Of a stretch of 64,000 nucleotides of DNA, positions 53,207-63,530 are shown piece after piece (within the stretch, counting starts at the first letter, position 1; each line of letters starts with the position of its first letter). This DNA is from Chelativorans sp. Marseille-P2723 (lineage in GTDB: Bacteria; Pseudomonadota; Alphaproteobacteria; Rhizobiales; Rhizobiaceae), in the NCBI RefSeq assembly GCF_902809845.1, contig NZ_CADDWI010000013.1, positions 310,001 to 374,000 of the forward strand, given 5' to 3'. The position numbers and the translations under genes are program-made. The notes under the pieces were generated by a model. The model was not told the DNA's origin. It was given only the letters and a program-made list of their open reading frames with translations, and did not search any database.

Positions 53207-54781
53207 ATGCGCATTAGCAGACGAGACCTTTTTAAGGGTGCGGCTACAATGGGGCTGGCAGGGCAGTTTTCCGCACATCCGTTAAAGCTGTTTGCTCAGA
53301 CGACTACGCCTACCCGGGGCGGCTCGGCTGTCGTGGCGATGAATGCCGCTACTGAAACGATTGACCCGCATTTCTCGCGTTCGCAGGCTGCTCGCAACAT
53401 CCTGATGCACATTTACGAGACCTTGGTGACGATCGATGAGAGCGGCGCGCCGAAACTGCAACTCGCAGAAAAGCTCGACGTTTCTGACGATTTTCGCGTT
53501 TACACATTCACCTTGCGGCAGGGCGTCACCTTCCATAACGGCAAGGAGATGACGTCGGAGGACGTCAAGCGTTCGCTCGAACGCTACGCGCGCATAAGCC
53601 CGGAAAAAGTCCGGCTTGAGCCCGTCGAAAGCATCGATACTCCCGATGCTTACACAGTTGTCGTTACGCTCAATAAATCGATACCGAGCTGGATCGAGCT
53701 GATTAAGTCGCCGGCCTCCCCGATAACGATCATCCCGGCGGAGGAGTGCGACAAAGGTCCCAATGAGATCCAGCCAATCGCAACCGGGCCATTCGAGTTC
53801 GTTGATTGGGATGGCGTCACACGGCTGCGCATCAAACGCTATGAAGATTACCGCCCGGACGAAACCCATCAGGACCGCGATGGCTATGGTGGTCGAAGGG
53901 TTGCCTATCTTGACGAAGTGACGTTCACCGTCGTCTCGGAGGCCAGTAGCCGGGTAAGCGGCATCCAGTCGGGGCAAATCACGATTGCCGATGACATCCC
54001 GGTTCCGGCGGCCAGGCGTCTCGAATCCGATCCCATGTTGGCAATCTATGACCGGTTGCCGGTCTCGATCAACCTCGTGCCGATGAACGTTCAGCGGGCG
54101 CCGACCGATAATGTCCTCGTCCGCAAAGCCATCCAGCAGGTACTCAACACTGAAGAGATCATGGGGATAGCCACAGACGGGCTATTCAATCTCAACCCTT
54201 CTTTCGTCTACCCCGACAGCGAATTCTATCCCGGTAATGTAGATCAGCTTGTTTACAACGTGTCCGACACCGATCGTGCCAAGGCGCTTCTGCAGGAGGC
54301 AAACTATCAGGGCGAAGAAGTAGTCATTCTGACCAGCTCGGATATCGTCTCGTTGCAAGAAGCGGCGGTCGTCATGTCGGAGCAGATCAAGTCGATCGGT
54401 ATCCCGGTCCGGGTGCAGGTGCTCGATTGGCCCGGCGCCAACGCGATGCGCGCCGATCCCACTGCCTACAATATGTTCAGCACCGCCTACGCTATCCAGC
54501 CCATGCTGGGACCATTCCAATATCAGCGCCTCGTTTCCGGCGATGGGAACTGGTTCTTCTACGAAGAAGACAATGAGATGGAATCGGCTTGGGAAGAACT
54601 GCTGGCAGCACCCTCGCCCGAGGAACGGCGTGCCGCATGGGACAAGATCGAGTTCCGCCTGAATGATCAGGCCTATCTCCTTAAGCTTGGAGATCGGGGG
54701 ATCAAGCAGGTTGCGCAGGCTCGCCTTCAGAACTTCCAGCCTTACGACGCCATCCGGATGTGGAACGTCTGGATTTCGTGA
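53207..54781 (+). CDS. Oligopeptide-type (family 5) solute-binding protein B
   Basis: Periplasmic receptor of 524 residues with a clear twin-arginine signal (SRRDLFKGAATMGLAGQF). Family segments are IYETLVTIDESG, DDFRVYTFTLRQGVTFHNGKE, TGPFEFVDWDG and NTEEIMGIATDGLF. Closely related in layout to SBP-A at 49689-51251, so the two transporters arose by duplication. It heads a complete operon of SBP, two permeases and two ATPases. ATG 53207 with AGGGGATC upstream is preferred to an in-frame start at 53132 that overlaps the operator. Confidence 0.9.
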   Translation: MRISRRDLFKGAATMGLAGQFSAHPLKLFAQTTTPTRGGSAVVAMNAATETIDPHFSRSQAARNILMHIYETLVTIDESGAPKLQLAEKLDVSDDFRVYTFTLRQGVTFHNGKEMTSEDVKRSLERYARISPEKVRLEPVESIDTPDAYTVVVTLNKSIPSWIELIKSPASPITIIPAEECDKGPNEIQPIATGPFEFVDWDGVTRLRIKRYEDYRPDETHQDRDGYGGRRVAYLDEVTFTVVSEASSRVSGIQSGQITIADDIPVPAARRLESDPMLAIYDRLPVSINLVPMNVQRAPTDNVLVRKAIQQVLNTEEIMGIATDGLFNLNPSFVYPDSEFYPGNVDQLVYNVSDTDRAKALLQEANYQGEEVVILTSSDIVSLQEAAVVMSEQIKSIGIPVRVQVLDWPGANAMRADPTAYNMFSTAYAIQPMLGPFQYQRLVSGDGNWFFYEEDNEMESAWEELLAAPSPEERRAAWDKIEFRLNDQAYLLKLGDRGIKQVAQARLQNFQPYDAIRMWNVWIS

Positions 54782-54803
54782 ACGGCACGAGAAAGCAGCC
54801 TTC

Positions 54804-55748
54804 ATGATCGAAGTAATATTGCGGCGCCTGATCAGCACCATTCCGGTGCTGATTGGGGTCAGCCTCATAACGTTTGGATTGATCCACATTATTCCAGGCG
54901 ACCCTGCGATCGTAATAGCTGGCCCCGACGCTTCGGTCGACCAGGTGGAATCGATCCGGCAGTTGTTGGGCCTCGACCGGCCGCTGCACATCCAAATGAG
55001 CGTCTGGTACATGAACCTGCTGCAAGGTGATCTCGGCAACTCCTTCATGCTTGGGCGCAGCGTTCTGCAAGCGATTCAAGAGCGGCTGCCTACCACCCTT
55101 CTCCTCACGGCCTACTCGATCGTGATCACCATGCCGTTGGGCATTGCTGCCGGATTGCTAGCGGCTTACCGGCAGAATACTTGGGTGGACACGGCGGTCA
55201 TGTCGGTGGCCTTGTTGGGTGTATCCGTACCCAGCTTCTGGCTCAGTATAATGGGAATCCTCGTGTTCTCCGTCATGCTCGGTTGGCTGCCTTCCAGCGG
55301 TTACGTGCCGCCGAGCGAAGGCATTCTCGCCTGCCTGCAGTCGCTTACGTTACCCGCTTTCTCGCTAGCGGTCTTCCAGATCGGATTGCTCGCCAGGATG
55401 ACACGTGCGACGACACTGGAGGTGTTGCGGCAGGATTTCATCCGCACGGCTCGCGCCAAGGGCCTTGCCGAATGGAAGACCGTTGCTAAGCACGCGCTTT
55501 CCAATGTGATGATACCGATCATCACCGTTGTCGGGCTGCTGGTAAATGTCGCAATCGCGGGAGCCGTCGTGATCGAGCAGATATTCGTGCTGCCCGGCGT
55601 CGGCCAACTCGTCGTCCAGGGCATCCTTCGCCGGGACTATCCGGTAATTCAGGGCTCGATTCTTGCCGTGGCTCTGATTCTCGTCCTCATCAATCTGATC
55701 GTGGACCTACTCTACGCCTATCTCGATCCGAGACTTCGCAATGACTGA
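54804..55748 (+). CDS. ABC permease, DppB type
   Basis: Inner-membrane permease of 314 residues: ILRRLISTIPVLIGVSLITFGLIHIIPGD, GLDRPLHIQ, GDLGNSFMLGR and the ATPase-contact loop LEVLRQDFIRTARAKGLAEWKTVAKHALSN. The start ATG at 54804 gives the standard N-terminus although its ribosome site (GAGAAAG) is modest. It follows the SBP-B gene by 22 bases and overlaps the DppC-type gene by 8 bases. Confidence 0.9.
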   Translation: MIEVILRRLISTIPVLIGVSLITFGLIHIIPGDPAIVIAGPDASVDQVESIRQLLGLDRPLHIQMSVWYMNLLQGDLGNSFMLGRSVLQAIQERLPTTLLLTAYSIVITMPLGIAAGLLAAYRQNTWVDTAVMSVALLGVSVPSFWLSIMGILVFSVMLGWLPSSGYVPPSEGILACLQSLTLPAFSLAVFQIGLLARMTRATTLEVLRQDFIRTARAKGLAEWKTVAKHALSNVMIPIITVVGLLVNVAIAGAVVIEQIFVLPGVGQLVVQGILRRDYPVIQGSILAVALILVLINLIVDLLYAYLDPRLRND

Positions 55749-56612
55749 ATCGACGCTCCAGGCCGTGCCGCTAGAAAAGCCGCGCAATCAACTTCTGAGC
55801 CGTATGCTGTCGCATCGGGGACTCGTCATTGGTGCCGGGATTCTTGTGGTGATGGTTTTAGCCGGCATCGTAGGTCTTCTCGGTCTGGCCGGAGATGCCT
55901 TGAAGATCAGCTATCAGTCTCGCTTTGTTGAGCCATCTGCCGAGTTCGTCTTCGGCACCGATCATTATGGGCGCAGCATTTTCAGCCGGGTGGTGACTGG
56001 CACCCACCTTTCGCTATTGATCGGGATCAGCGTTGTCGCAATCACTGCGGTGTTCGGCGTATTGATCGGGGCAATAGCAGGTTATTTCCCGCGGTTGGAC
56101 GGATTGATCATGCGCTGCATGGACGCTTTGATGGCCTTCCCGCCTATCATGCTTGCCATTGCTATTGCCGCCGCGCTCGGCGCTGGCCTGCTCAATCTCA
56201 TCGTTGCTCTGGGTATCACCTATACGCCGCGAACGGCGCGGATTGTGCGAGCGGCAGTACTTGGGGTGCGAAATTCGGAATATATCGAATCTGCGCGGCT
56301 GTCAGGCGCTAGTGACGGTCGCATTATCGTCAAGCATGTGCTGCCCAACTCGATGGCACCCGTAATCGTCGACCTGACCTTCGTCTTCGCTTACGCGATT
56401 TTGGCGGAGGCTGCGTTGAGCTTTCTTGGTGTGGGACCACCGCCACCAGTGCCGACCTGGGGCAATATCATCGCAGAAGGACGCGACTATCTGGTCGACG
56501 CGCCATGGATCAGTATCTTTCCGGGCCTAGCCATTGGTTTCAGCGTTCTCGGCCTCAACCTCCTGGGTGATGGTTTGCGCGATGTGCTCGACCCACGACT
56601 GACATCGAAGTG

Positions 56613-56613
<1 letters not shown>
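55741..56613 (+). CDS. ABC permease, DppC type
   Basis: Inner-membrane permease of 290 residues with the FGTDHYGRSIFSRVVTGTHLSL entry, the ATPase-contact loop SARLSGASDGRIIVKHVLPNSMAPV and the closing GLNLLGDGLRDVLDPRL. It starts within the end of the DppB-type gene and its stop overlaps the ATG of the next ATPase (TGATG), so the operon is tightly coupled. Confidence 0.9.
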
Positions 56614-57622
<1,009 letters not shown>

Positions 57623-57626
<4 letters not shown>

Positions 57627-58597
57627 CCGCCGGAGATCTCCTCCAGGTCAGGGACCTGAAGAAACATTTCAGCATCGGCAGCAGCCTCCTCAAATCGCGT
57701 CGTCAGACCGTTCATGCGGTGGACGGCATTAGCTTCGACCTCGCTCCTGGCGAGACACTGGGCCTGGTCGGAGAATCTGGCTGTGGTAAGTCAACTGTCG
57801 GCCGACTGCTTGTGCGCCTGATTGAGCCGACGGAAGGCAGTGTGAGGTTTGACCGAAGAGAAATGCGTACTCTGGCGGGGCATGATCTTCGTGCAGTGCG
57901 GAAGCAGTGCCAGTTTATCTTCCAGGATCCCTATGGTTCGTTAGATCCTCGCATGCGTATCTGGGACATCGTGACCGAACCCATTGTGATAGAAGGAACG
58001 ATGACAAGACCGCAGCGCCGTACCCGCTCGATCGAACTGCTCGAGAAGGTCGGACTTTCTGCGGCAGCCGCCGACCGATATCCACACGAGTTTTCCGGCG
58101 GCCAGCGTCAACGCATCGGCATTGCCCGAGCGCTTGCCCTCAATCCCCGACTGATCATTTGTGACGAGCCGGTCTCCGCCCTGGATGTCTCGATCCAGGC
58201 GCAGGTCATCAACCTGATGGCCGATCTAAAAAAGGAACTGCAGCTCAGCTACCTCTTCATCTCGCACAATCTTGCTGTTGTTCGCCATATAGCTGACCGG
58301 GTGGCAGTCATGTATCTGGGCAAGATCGTGGAGCTAGCGCCAAAGTCTGAGCTTTATCATCGTCCACAGCATCCATATACACGCGCGCTGCTGTCTGCGG
58401 TCCCCGTGCCCGAACCGGATCAACCAACCGAACCGATGGAATTGCACGGCGACATCCCGAGCCCTATCAATCCGCCCGCCGGCTGTCGGTTCCACACACG
58501 ATGCCCATTCGCATTTGATCGTTGCCGCAGCGAAGAGCCTATCTTGAGAGAGAGCCGGGCAGGACATCAGGTCGCCTGCCATCTCGACGCGGGCTGA
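57623..58597 (+). CDS. Oligopeptide-type ABC ATPase, DppF type
   Basis: ATPase of 324 residues: Walker [10 protein letters not shown]-loop [13 protein letters not shown], signature FSGGQRQR, Walker [20 protein letters not shown], and C-terminal [15 protein letters not shown]. Last gene of the SBP-B operon. No clear terminator follows; the next 385 bases hold no gene. Confidence 0.9.
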
Positions 58598-58982
58598 TGC
58601 GAGGAAGGAAGCGACTGCTAGGTCAAGAATTAAAGAGACATTATATGAAATGCCTGAACCGGTGTAGCGCAAATTAGCCCGACCATAGCTCAGAAAATGT
58701 AGTCATCAGGTAGAAGAGCACAATCGGTCGCAAGCATGTACAAGGTGCCGAGGATGAGTTCTTTCCAATGTGCCTGGGGGCCGTGCCAACGGCATCCTAC
58801 GGATCTGGCCGCTCTTGATGGTTTTTATCGGATTCAGTTCTCTCCACCAGATCAAGCGGCCCAAAGGCCATGACCACAGAAAACAGGAAATGGAATGACG
58901 CCGGGCTGATTACCCTGCTTGCAGAACAGTACAAACAGTCTGGTAGGTTGCTGGCCGGGATAGAATTGCTCGTGCAGGCTGC
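58598..58982. other. Convergent gap without a gene
   Basis: About 385 bases between the ends of two convergent operons. I found no coding frame with family support, no palindromic operator and no clear hairpin terminator. Confidence 0.4.
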
Positions 58983-59825
58983 CTAACGGCGCGAAATAAT
59001 CAGCTTGTTCATAGTTCCAGAGAGAACGCGCTTCAGCTCGGATTCGCAAAAGGGACCGTGCTTACGGATAAGCGACAGGGTCTGACGATAGGTCATGTGC
59101 CGCCGCGATACCGGATAATCGGAACCCCACACGAGACGATCCGGACCGAACGCCTCCTTAAGCGCGGAAAAGATCCATTGAAGCTGCTCATACGGATACT
59201 CGTGCTGCGAGGCTGCCACATTGCCCATGCCGGACAGTTTTAGAAATACGTTGGGATGTCGGGCAAGCGCGGTGACGAGATCGCGTGCGCTTGGGGTGCC
59301 GGCGCTGCGCGGTCCGAGAAAACCCATATGGTGGCAGATCAGCGTCAACTCCGGGAACAAAGCAGCCAGTCTCCCCACATGAGGCATCTGGTGTGGCATC
59401 ACCGACAGGCTTGCAATCAGCCTTTTTTCGGCGGCAACTGAAAAGAACGACCGTCCCTCCTCGCCGGTGAGCCACGACCCGTCCTCCTCCTCGGTCAGAT
59501 AAGTCGTGAACCCGCAGAAGCTCCAGCGTTCGAGCGCTGTCTCCAGCCGGTTAGCTGCCCCAGGTGTACGGAACTCCGGCGACCAGCGGCATTCAAGATC
59601 GGGAAAGACGACGAGACGTCCCGCATGTCGCGTTGCTGCGTCAAAGGCATAATCCGCGTTGTGCGGGTTGTCGCCGATCGCAGCGCAGATGACGACGGCA
59701 CGTTCAACCTCCGCTGCATCCATCTCGAACAGAACCTGCTCGGCGCGCGCCCTGCTTTGCGGATCGGGGACCTCCGGCTTATATGGCCAACTCTCCCATA
59801 TATGGATATGAGCGTCAAAAATCAT
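58983..59825 (-). CDS. Amidohydrolase-family TIM-barrel hydrolase
   Basis: A 280-residue member of the amidohydrolase-2 family, which includes L-fuconolactonase and related sugar lactonases. Metal motifs are DAHIHIW at the N-terminus (HxH), the histidines of LICHHMG, and the aspartate in WGSDYPVS. A lactonase role fits the sugar-acid enzymes around it, but decarboxylase or amidase activity is also possible in this family. The ATG 59825 overlaps the stop of the upstream ATPase gene by four bases, so it is the last gene of the right-edge transporter operon. Confidence 0.82.
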   Translation of the reverse strand: MIFDAHIHIWESWPYKPEVPDPQSRARAEQVLFEMDAAEVERAVVICAAIGDNPHNADYAFDAATRHAGRLVVFPDLECRWSPEFRTPGAANRLETALERWSFCGFTTYLTEEEDGSWLTGEEGRSFFSVAAEKRLIASLSVMPHQMPHVGRLAALFPELTLICHHMGFLGPRSAGTPSARDLVTALARHPNVFLKLSGMGNVAASQHEYPYEQLQWIFSALKEAFGPDRLVWGSDYPVSRRHMTYRQTLSLIRKHGPFCESELKRVLSGTMNKLIISRR

Positions 59826-60799
59826 TTCGCCACATCCTGGGCGTCGCTTACGGCTTGCTGGATTTTAGCAATTGTCGTCTTCTCGCCGTCACGGTCCGGT
59901 GGGCCAGCGATCGCCCGTAGTGGATCAACGCGGAAAAGCACCTGCTCTATCGTTGCGTCCACCTCATGCAGCTTTTCTGCTGGATCAGCTTCCAGATTCC
60001 AAGGTATGTCGGGATCAGGCGACGGGACGGCGGCAATCAGCGCCTGCGTATAGGGATGCTTGGGATCGTGGATCACGGCCTCCGCGTCACCGACCTCCAT
60101 CACCTGCCCGCCATTGAGCACCACAATCGTTTCGGCCACCTGATAGGCCGTTGCGAGATCATGGGTGACGTAGACCAGCGAAATACCCTTCACGCGATAA
60201 AGATCGTAGAGGATGTCTAGAATTGTGGAGCGCAGTGAGGCGTCCACCATGGAAACCGGCTCGTCGGCCAGAATAATAGCTGGGTCGAGCAAAAGAGCGC
60301 GGGCGATCATCACGCGCTGACGCTGCCCGCCGGAAAGCTGATGTGGATATCGCCCCAGCGTCTGCCCCGGTTCGAGGCCGACCACCTTCAGCGTCTGCTC
60401 GATCTCGGCATAAGCTTCGTCGCGTGAAGCCACAAGCCCAAAATTGCGTAGCGGAGCCAGAAGCGCGTGATCGATCCTGTAGAAGGGATTGAACACATCG
60501 AACGGGTCCTGGAAAATCGCCTGCACCTCCCGCCGGAACATCATCTGCTCCTTGCGGCTCATCAAATGGAGAGGCCGGCCTGCATAACTGACGCTGCCCC
60601 GCGTGGCAGCTTGCACGCCGAGCAAGAGCCGGATCAGGGTGCTTTTGCCGGACCCGCTTTGGCCGACAACAGCCGTGATCGACGAGCGCTCACCGCCCAC
60701 CGCCATCGTGATATTGCGCAGAGCCATATTGCGGAGGCGTCCTCCAATGCCGGATGCGAAGACGACGTCGACGTCGGAGACTTCGAGGGCAGTCGTCAT
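59822..60799 (-). CDS. ABC ATPase, DppF-like (third transporter)
   Basis: ATPase of 325 residues: Walker A GQSGSGKS, Q-loop IFQDPFDVFNPFYRI, signature LSGGQRQR, Walker B IILADEPVSMVD and THDLATA. The D-loop is SMVD instead of SALD. Instead of the Cys-rich oligopeptide extension it ends in an alpha-helical tail with PSPDPDIPWNLEADPAEKLHEVD, a variant seen in sugar-linked Opp-type transporters. It follows the other ATPase gene by one base and precedes the amidohydrolase gene. Confidence 0.88.
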   Translation of the reverse strand: MTTALEVSDVDVVFASGIGGRLRNMALRNITMAVGGERSSITAVVGQSGSGKSTLIRLLLGVQAATRGSVSYAGRPLHLMSRKEQMMFRREVQAIFQDPFDVFNPFYRIDHALLAPLRNFGLVASRDEAYAEIEQTLKVVGLEPGQTLGRYPHQLSGGQRQRVMIARALLLDPAIILADEPVSMVDASLRSTILDILYDLYRVKGISLVYVTHDLATAYQVAETIVVLNGGQVMEVGDAEAVIHDPKHPYTQALIAAVPSPDPDIPWNLEADPAEKLHEVDATIEQVLFRVDPLRAIAGPPDRDGEKTTIAKIQQAVSDAQDVAK

Positions 60800-60800
60800 A

Positions 60801-61604
60801 TCATGCCCGCCTGCGAGTTCGGTTGAATGAAGGCAGCGAGTCGATCAGCATACGTGTATAGGCATGTTGCGGATCAGCGAAGATCTTGCGTACAGATCCC
60901 ATCTCGACCAAGCTGCCCTGGTACATGACCCCTATTCTATCCACGAAGTGCGCCATCAGCGCCATGTCATGGCCAATAAGCAGGACGGAGGCACCGAGAT
61001 CGCGTTGCACCCGTCCAAGCGTGGCAAGCACTTGCTTCTGCACCATCACGTCGAGCGCGCTCGTTGGCTCGTCGGCTAGAATGAGGGTCGGTCGCAACGC
61101 GATCGACATGGCAATGCAGACGCGCTGCTTCATACCACCCGAAAGCTGGTGGGGGTAAAAGCCGAGCACAGTCGGCGGCAAGCCGACACGGGCGAGCAGG
61201 TTACGCATGGCTTCTATCTGTTCACCGCGCCTCCAGCGGATGCCGTGATCATCGTAAATATCGGCGATCTGGTCGGCGATGCGCAGTACTGGATTGAGCG
61301 AGCTCATCGCGCCTTGCGGTACCAATGACATCTCGGCGAAGCGTAATTGGCGGAAGGCGCTGGCGGGTGCAGCCAGAAGGTCGCGACCGTTGAGCCGCAC
61401 CTTCCCGCTTTCCACCCAACCGGAGCGCAACATTCGCATTAGCGCCAGAATAGTTGTAGACTTGCCGGATCCCGATTCTCCGACTAGGCCGAACCGCTCG
61501 CCCGAGGCCAGGGAGAAGCTGACATCCCTGACGGCGTGAAAGGGGCCTCCCGGCGTGTCATAGACGACATTGAGGCCTTCGATTTCGAGCACGGGCGCCG
61601 TCAT
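60801..61604 (-). CDS. ABC ATPase, DppD-like (third transporter)
   Basis: ATPase of 267 residues, shorter than DppD because the C-terminal oligopeptide extension is missing: Walker [10 protein letters not shown]-loop LVPQGAMSSLNPVL (Q-G-A in place of Q-D/E-P), signature LSGGMKQR, Walker B LILADEPTSALD, GHDMALM. ATG 61604 overlaps the permease stop (ATGA); a longer frame to 61715 would lie inside the permease gene. Confidence 0.88.
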   Translation of the reverse strand: MTAPVLEIEGLNVVYDTPGGPFHAVRDVSFSLASGERFGLVGESGSGKSTTILALMRMLRSGWVESGKVRLNGRDLLAAPASAFRQLRFAEMSLVPQGAMSSLNPVLRIADQIADIYDDHGIRWRRGEQIEAMRNLLARVGLPPTVLGFYPHQLSGGMKQRVCIAMSIALRPTLILADEPTSALDVMVQKQVLATLGRVQRDLGASVLLIGHDMALMAHFVDRIGVMYQGSLVEMGSVRKIFADPQHAYTRMLIDSLPSFNRTRRRA

Positions 61605-62461
61605 TGGCCGCCTCTCACACGCTTGTTGACGAAGCTGTCCATGCCGACGGAGGTCAACATAAGCCCGATGAAAATCAGAGATATGGCCAGAATAGGCGGG
61701 CCTACCCACCACCACATGCCGCGAATGATCGCACTATAGAACTGCGCCCAATAGATCGTCATACCGAGTGTCAACTCGTTCTGAGGCCCAAGGCCGAGAG
61801 CTTCCAAGGCGATGCTGGCGAGCATCGCCTGTGAGACAGTGATGACGAAGCTTGCGGTAATGAAGGGCAACAGGTTTGGCAGGACTTCGACAAAAACGAG
61901 GTTGAATGTCGAAGCACCACTTAGCCGCGCTACATGCACATAGCCACGCTCGCGCAAGGAAAGGGTCTGCGCCCGGATAGTGCGTGTTGCTACCATCCAG
62001 GAGAGCGAGGCTACGATCGCTGCCATTAACTCGACTGTCATTTCACGCACATTGGCTGCCACGAGCACCAGGATAGCAATCCCAGGGATGGTCATCACCA
62101 CATCTGAAATAAGCCGAATAATGATGTCCACCTTGCCGCCTACGAAGCCCGCAACAAGTCCGAGCACGACGCCCACGGCCAGACTGATCAGTCCGGCCAT
62201 GAGGCCGATCTTAAGGGTCTGCGGCAGGGCTAACGCCATCACGGTCAGCATATCGCGGCCCTGGCCGTCTGTTCCCAGCCAGTGATCTGCGGAAGGTGCC
62301 AGGCGCGGGGTGGTTGCACCTACCCGAGCCATGGCCGGATCTAGGAACAGTGGCCCTATAAGGGCGCAAAGACCGATCAGGCCCAGCACCACAAGTCCCG
62401 CGAGCAGAGTGCGGTTCTGCACCACTTCACTGTGACGTCCAGCAAAAATCGCCATCGTCAT
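61601..62461 (-). CDS. ABC permease, DppC type (third transporter)
   Basis: Inner-membrane permease of 286 residues: LGTDGQGRDMLTVMALALPQTLKIG, ATPase-contact loop VARLSGASTFNLVFVEVLPNLLPF and about six helices. It is only distantly related to the two other DppC-type permeases of the window. ATG 62461 overlaps the preceding stop by four bases. Confidence 0.88.
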   Translation of the reverse strand: MTMAIFAGRHSEVVQNRTLLAGLVVLGLIGLCALIGPLFLDPAMARVGATTPRLAPSADHWLGTDGQGRDMLTVMALALPQTLKIGLMAGLISLAVGVVLGLVAGFVGGKVDIIIRLISDVVMTIPGIAILVLVAANVREMTVELMAAIVASLSWMVATRTIRAQTLSLRERGYVHVARLSGASTFNLVFVEVLPNLLPFITASFVITVSQAMLASIALEALGLGPQNELTLGMTIYWAQFYSAIIRGMWWWVGPPILAISLIFIGLMLTSVGMDSFVNKRVRGGQ

Positions 62462-63462
62462 GTCCTCTGGGCAGTGATCCGCGGATCGATGAGCGGATAG
62501 ATGAGATCAAGGATGAACATGGCCACGGCCAGCGACACGGACAGGAGGAGCACGATACCCTGGATAACAAAGTAGTCCTGCGACTGGATGGCTTGATAGA
62601 GCCTGAAACCAATGCCTGGATAGGAGAAGATCACCTCCACCAGGATCGCACCCGAAACAATATGGCCAAGTGCCATGGCTAGCTTGGTAAGTTGTGGCAG
62701 CATGGCATTGCGCATCCCGTACCAGAGGAAGACGCGTTGCTTCCGCAACCCTTTCGCTTCCGCCAGCGCGATGTAGTCCTCGCCGAGCACGCTGATCATC
62801 ATGCCGCGCATGCCGATCGCCCAAGCGCCGACTTCTGCGAGAATGATAGAAAGAGCCGGCAACGTGCCATGCCAGGCAATGGCTTTGACGGTCACCCAAT
62901 TCAGGCCGATATCGACGCCGAAGGGAATGCCACCGCCCGCGGGAAAAATGCGCAACACGATCGCGAAGACATAAAGCAGGATCATGCCGATCAGGAAGTA
63001 GGGCACCGAGGAAAGCAGGAGAATACCGCTACCGAACACACGGAAGAATCGGTGCGCCTGGGGCCATGCCATCAGCCCGCCGAGCCATGTGCCGAGAAAA
63101 AAGCTCACAGCCGTCGCGAAGCCGAGCAGGCCAAGCGTCCAAGGCAGGCCCGCGAGGACACCATCTATGACGCGTTCTGGAAAATTGACCAGTGAATAGC
63201 CGAAATCGAAGCGAAATGCCGCTTGCCAGAAGGAAAGGTACTGCTGCCAAAGCGGATCATCGAGGCCGAAGCGTTCCCGGTAAGAATTGACAAGCGCCTG
63301 CACATCGCCGACCGCGCCACCAGATTCCGCCATGATGCGATTGAGTTGTGCTTCGATTGGATCGCCCGGCATTAGCCGTGGCAGCGCGAAATTGATTGAT
63401 ACTGCCAGAAAGATGACAAGCAGCATGATGCCGAAGCGACGGAGAACGTAATCAGCGTACAT
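62458..63462 (-). CDS. ABC permease, DppB type (third transporter)
   Basis: Inner-membrane permease of 334 residues: RRFGIMLLVIFLAVSINFALPRLMPGDP, FGLDDPLWQQY, RFDFGYSLVNFP and ATPase-contact loop LGEDYIALAEAKGLRKQRVFLWYGMRNAMLPQ. Like its DppC partner it belongs to a different branch from the permeases at 48-56 kb, resembling those linked to sugar or oligosaccharide uptake. ATG 63462 has GGGGGCGG upstream. The binding protein gene is not seen and may lie beyond the window. Confidence 0.88.
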   Translation of the reverse strand: MYADYVLRRFGIMLLVIFLAVSINFALPRLMPGDPIEAQLNRIMAESGGAVGDVQALVNSYRERFGLDDPLWQQYLSFWQAAFRFDFGYSLVNFPERVIDGVLAGLPWTLGLLGFATAVSFFLGTWLGGLMAWPQAHRFFRVFGSGILLLSSVPYFLIGMILLYVFAIVLRIFPAGGGIPFGVDIGLNWVTVKAIAWHGTLPALSIILAEVGAWAIGMRGMMISVLGEDYIALAEAKGLRKQRVFLWYGMRNAMLPQLTKLAMALGHIVSGAILVEVIFSYPGIGFRLYQAIQSQDYFVIQGIVLLLSVSLAVAMFILDLIYPLIDPRITAQRT

Positions 63463-63530
63463 CGACCGCCCCCACAGCCCGCATCTTCCGGCCAGCAAAG
63501 CCAGAAACACTTCCCATCACGCAGTTGTTA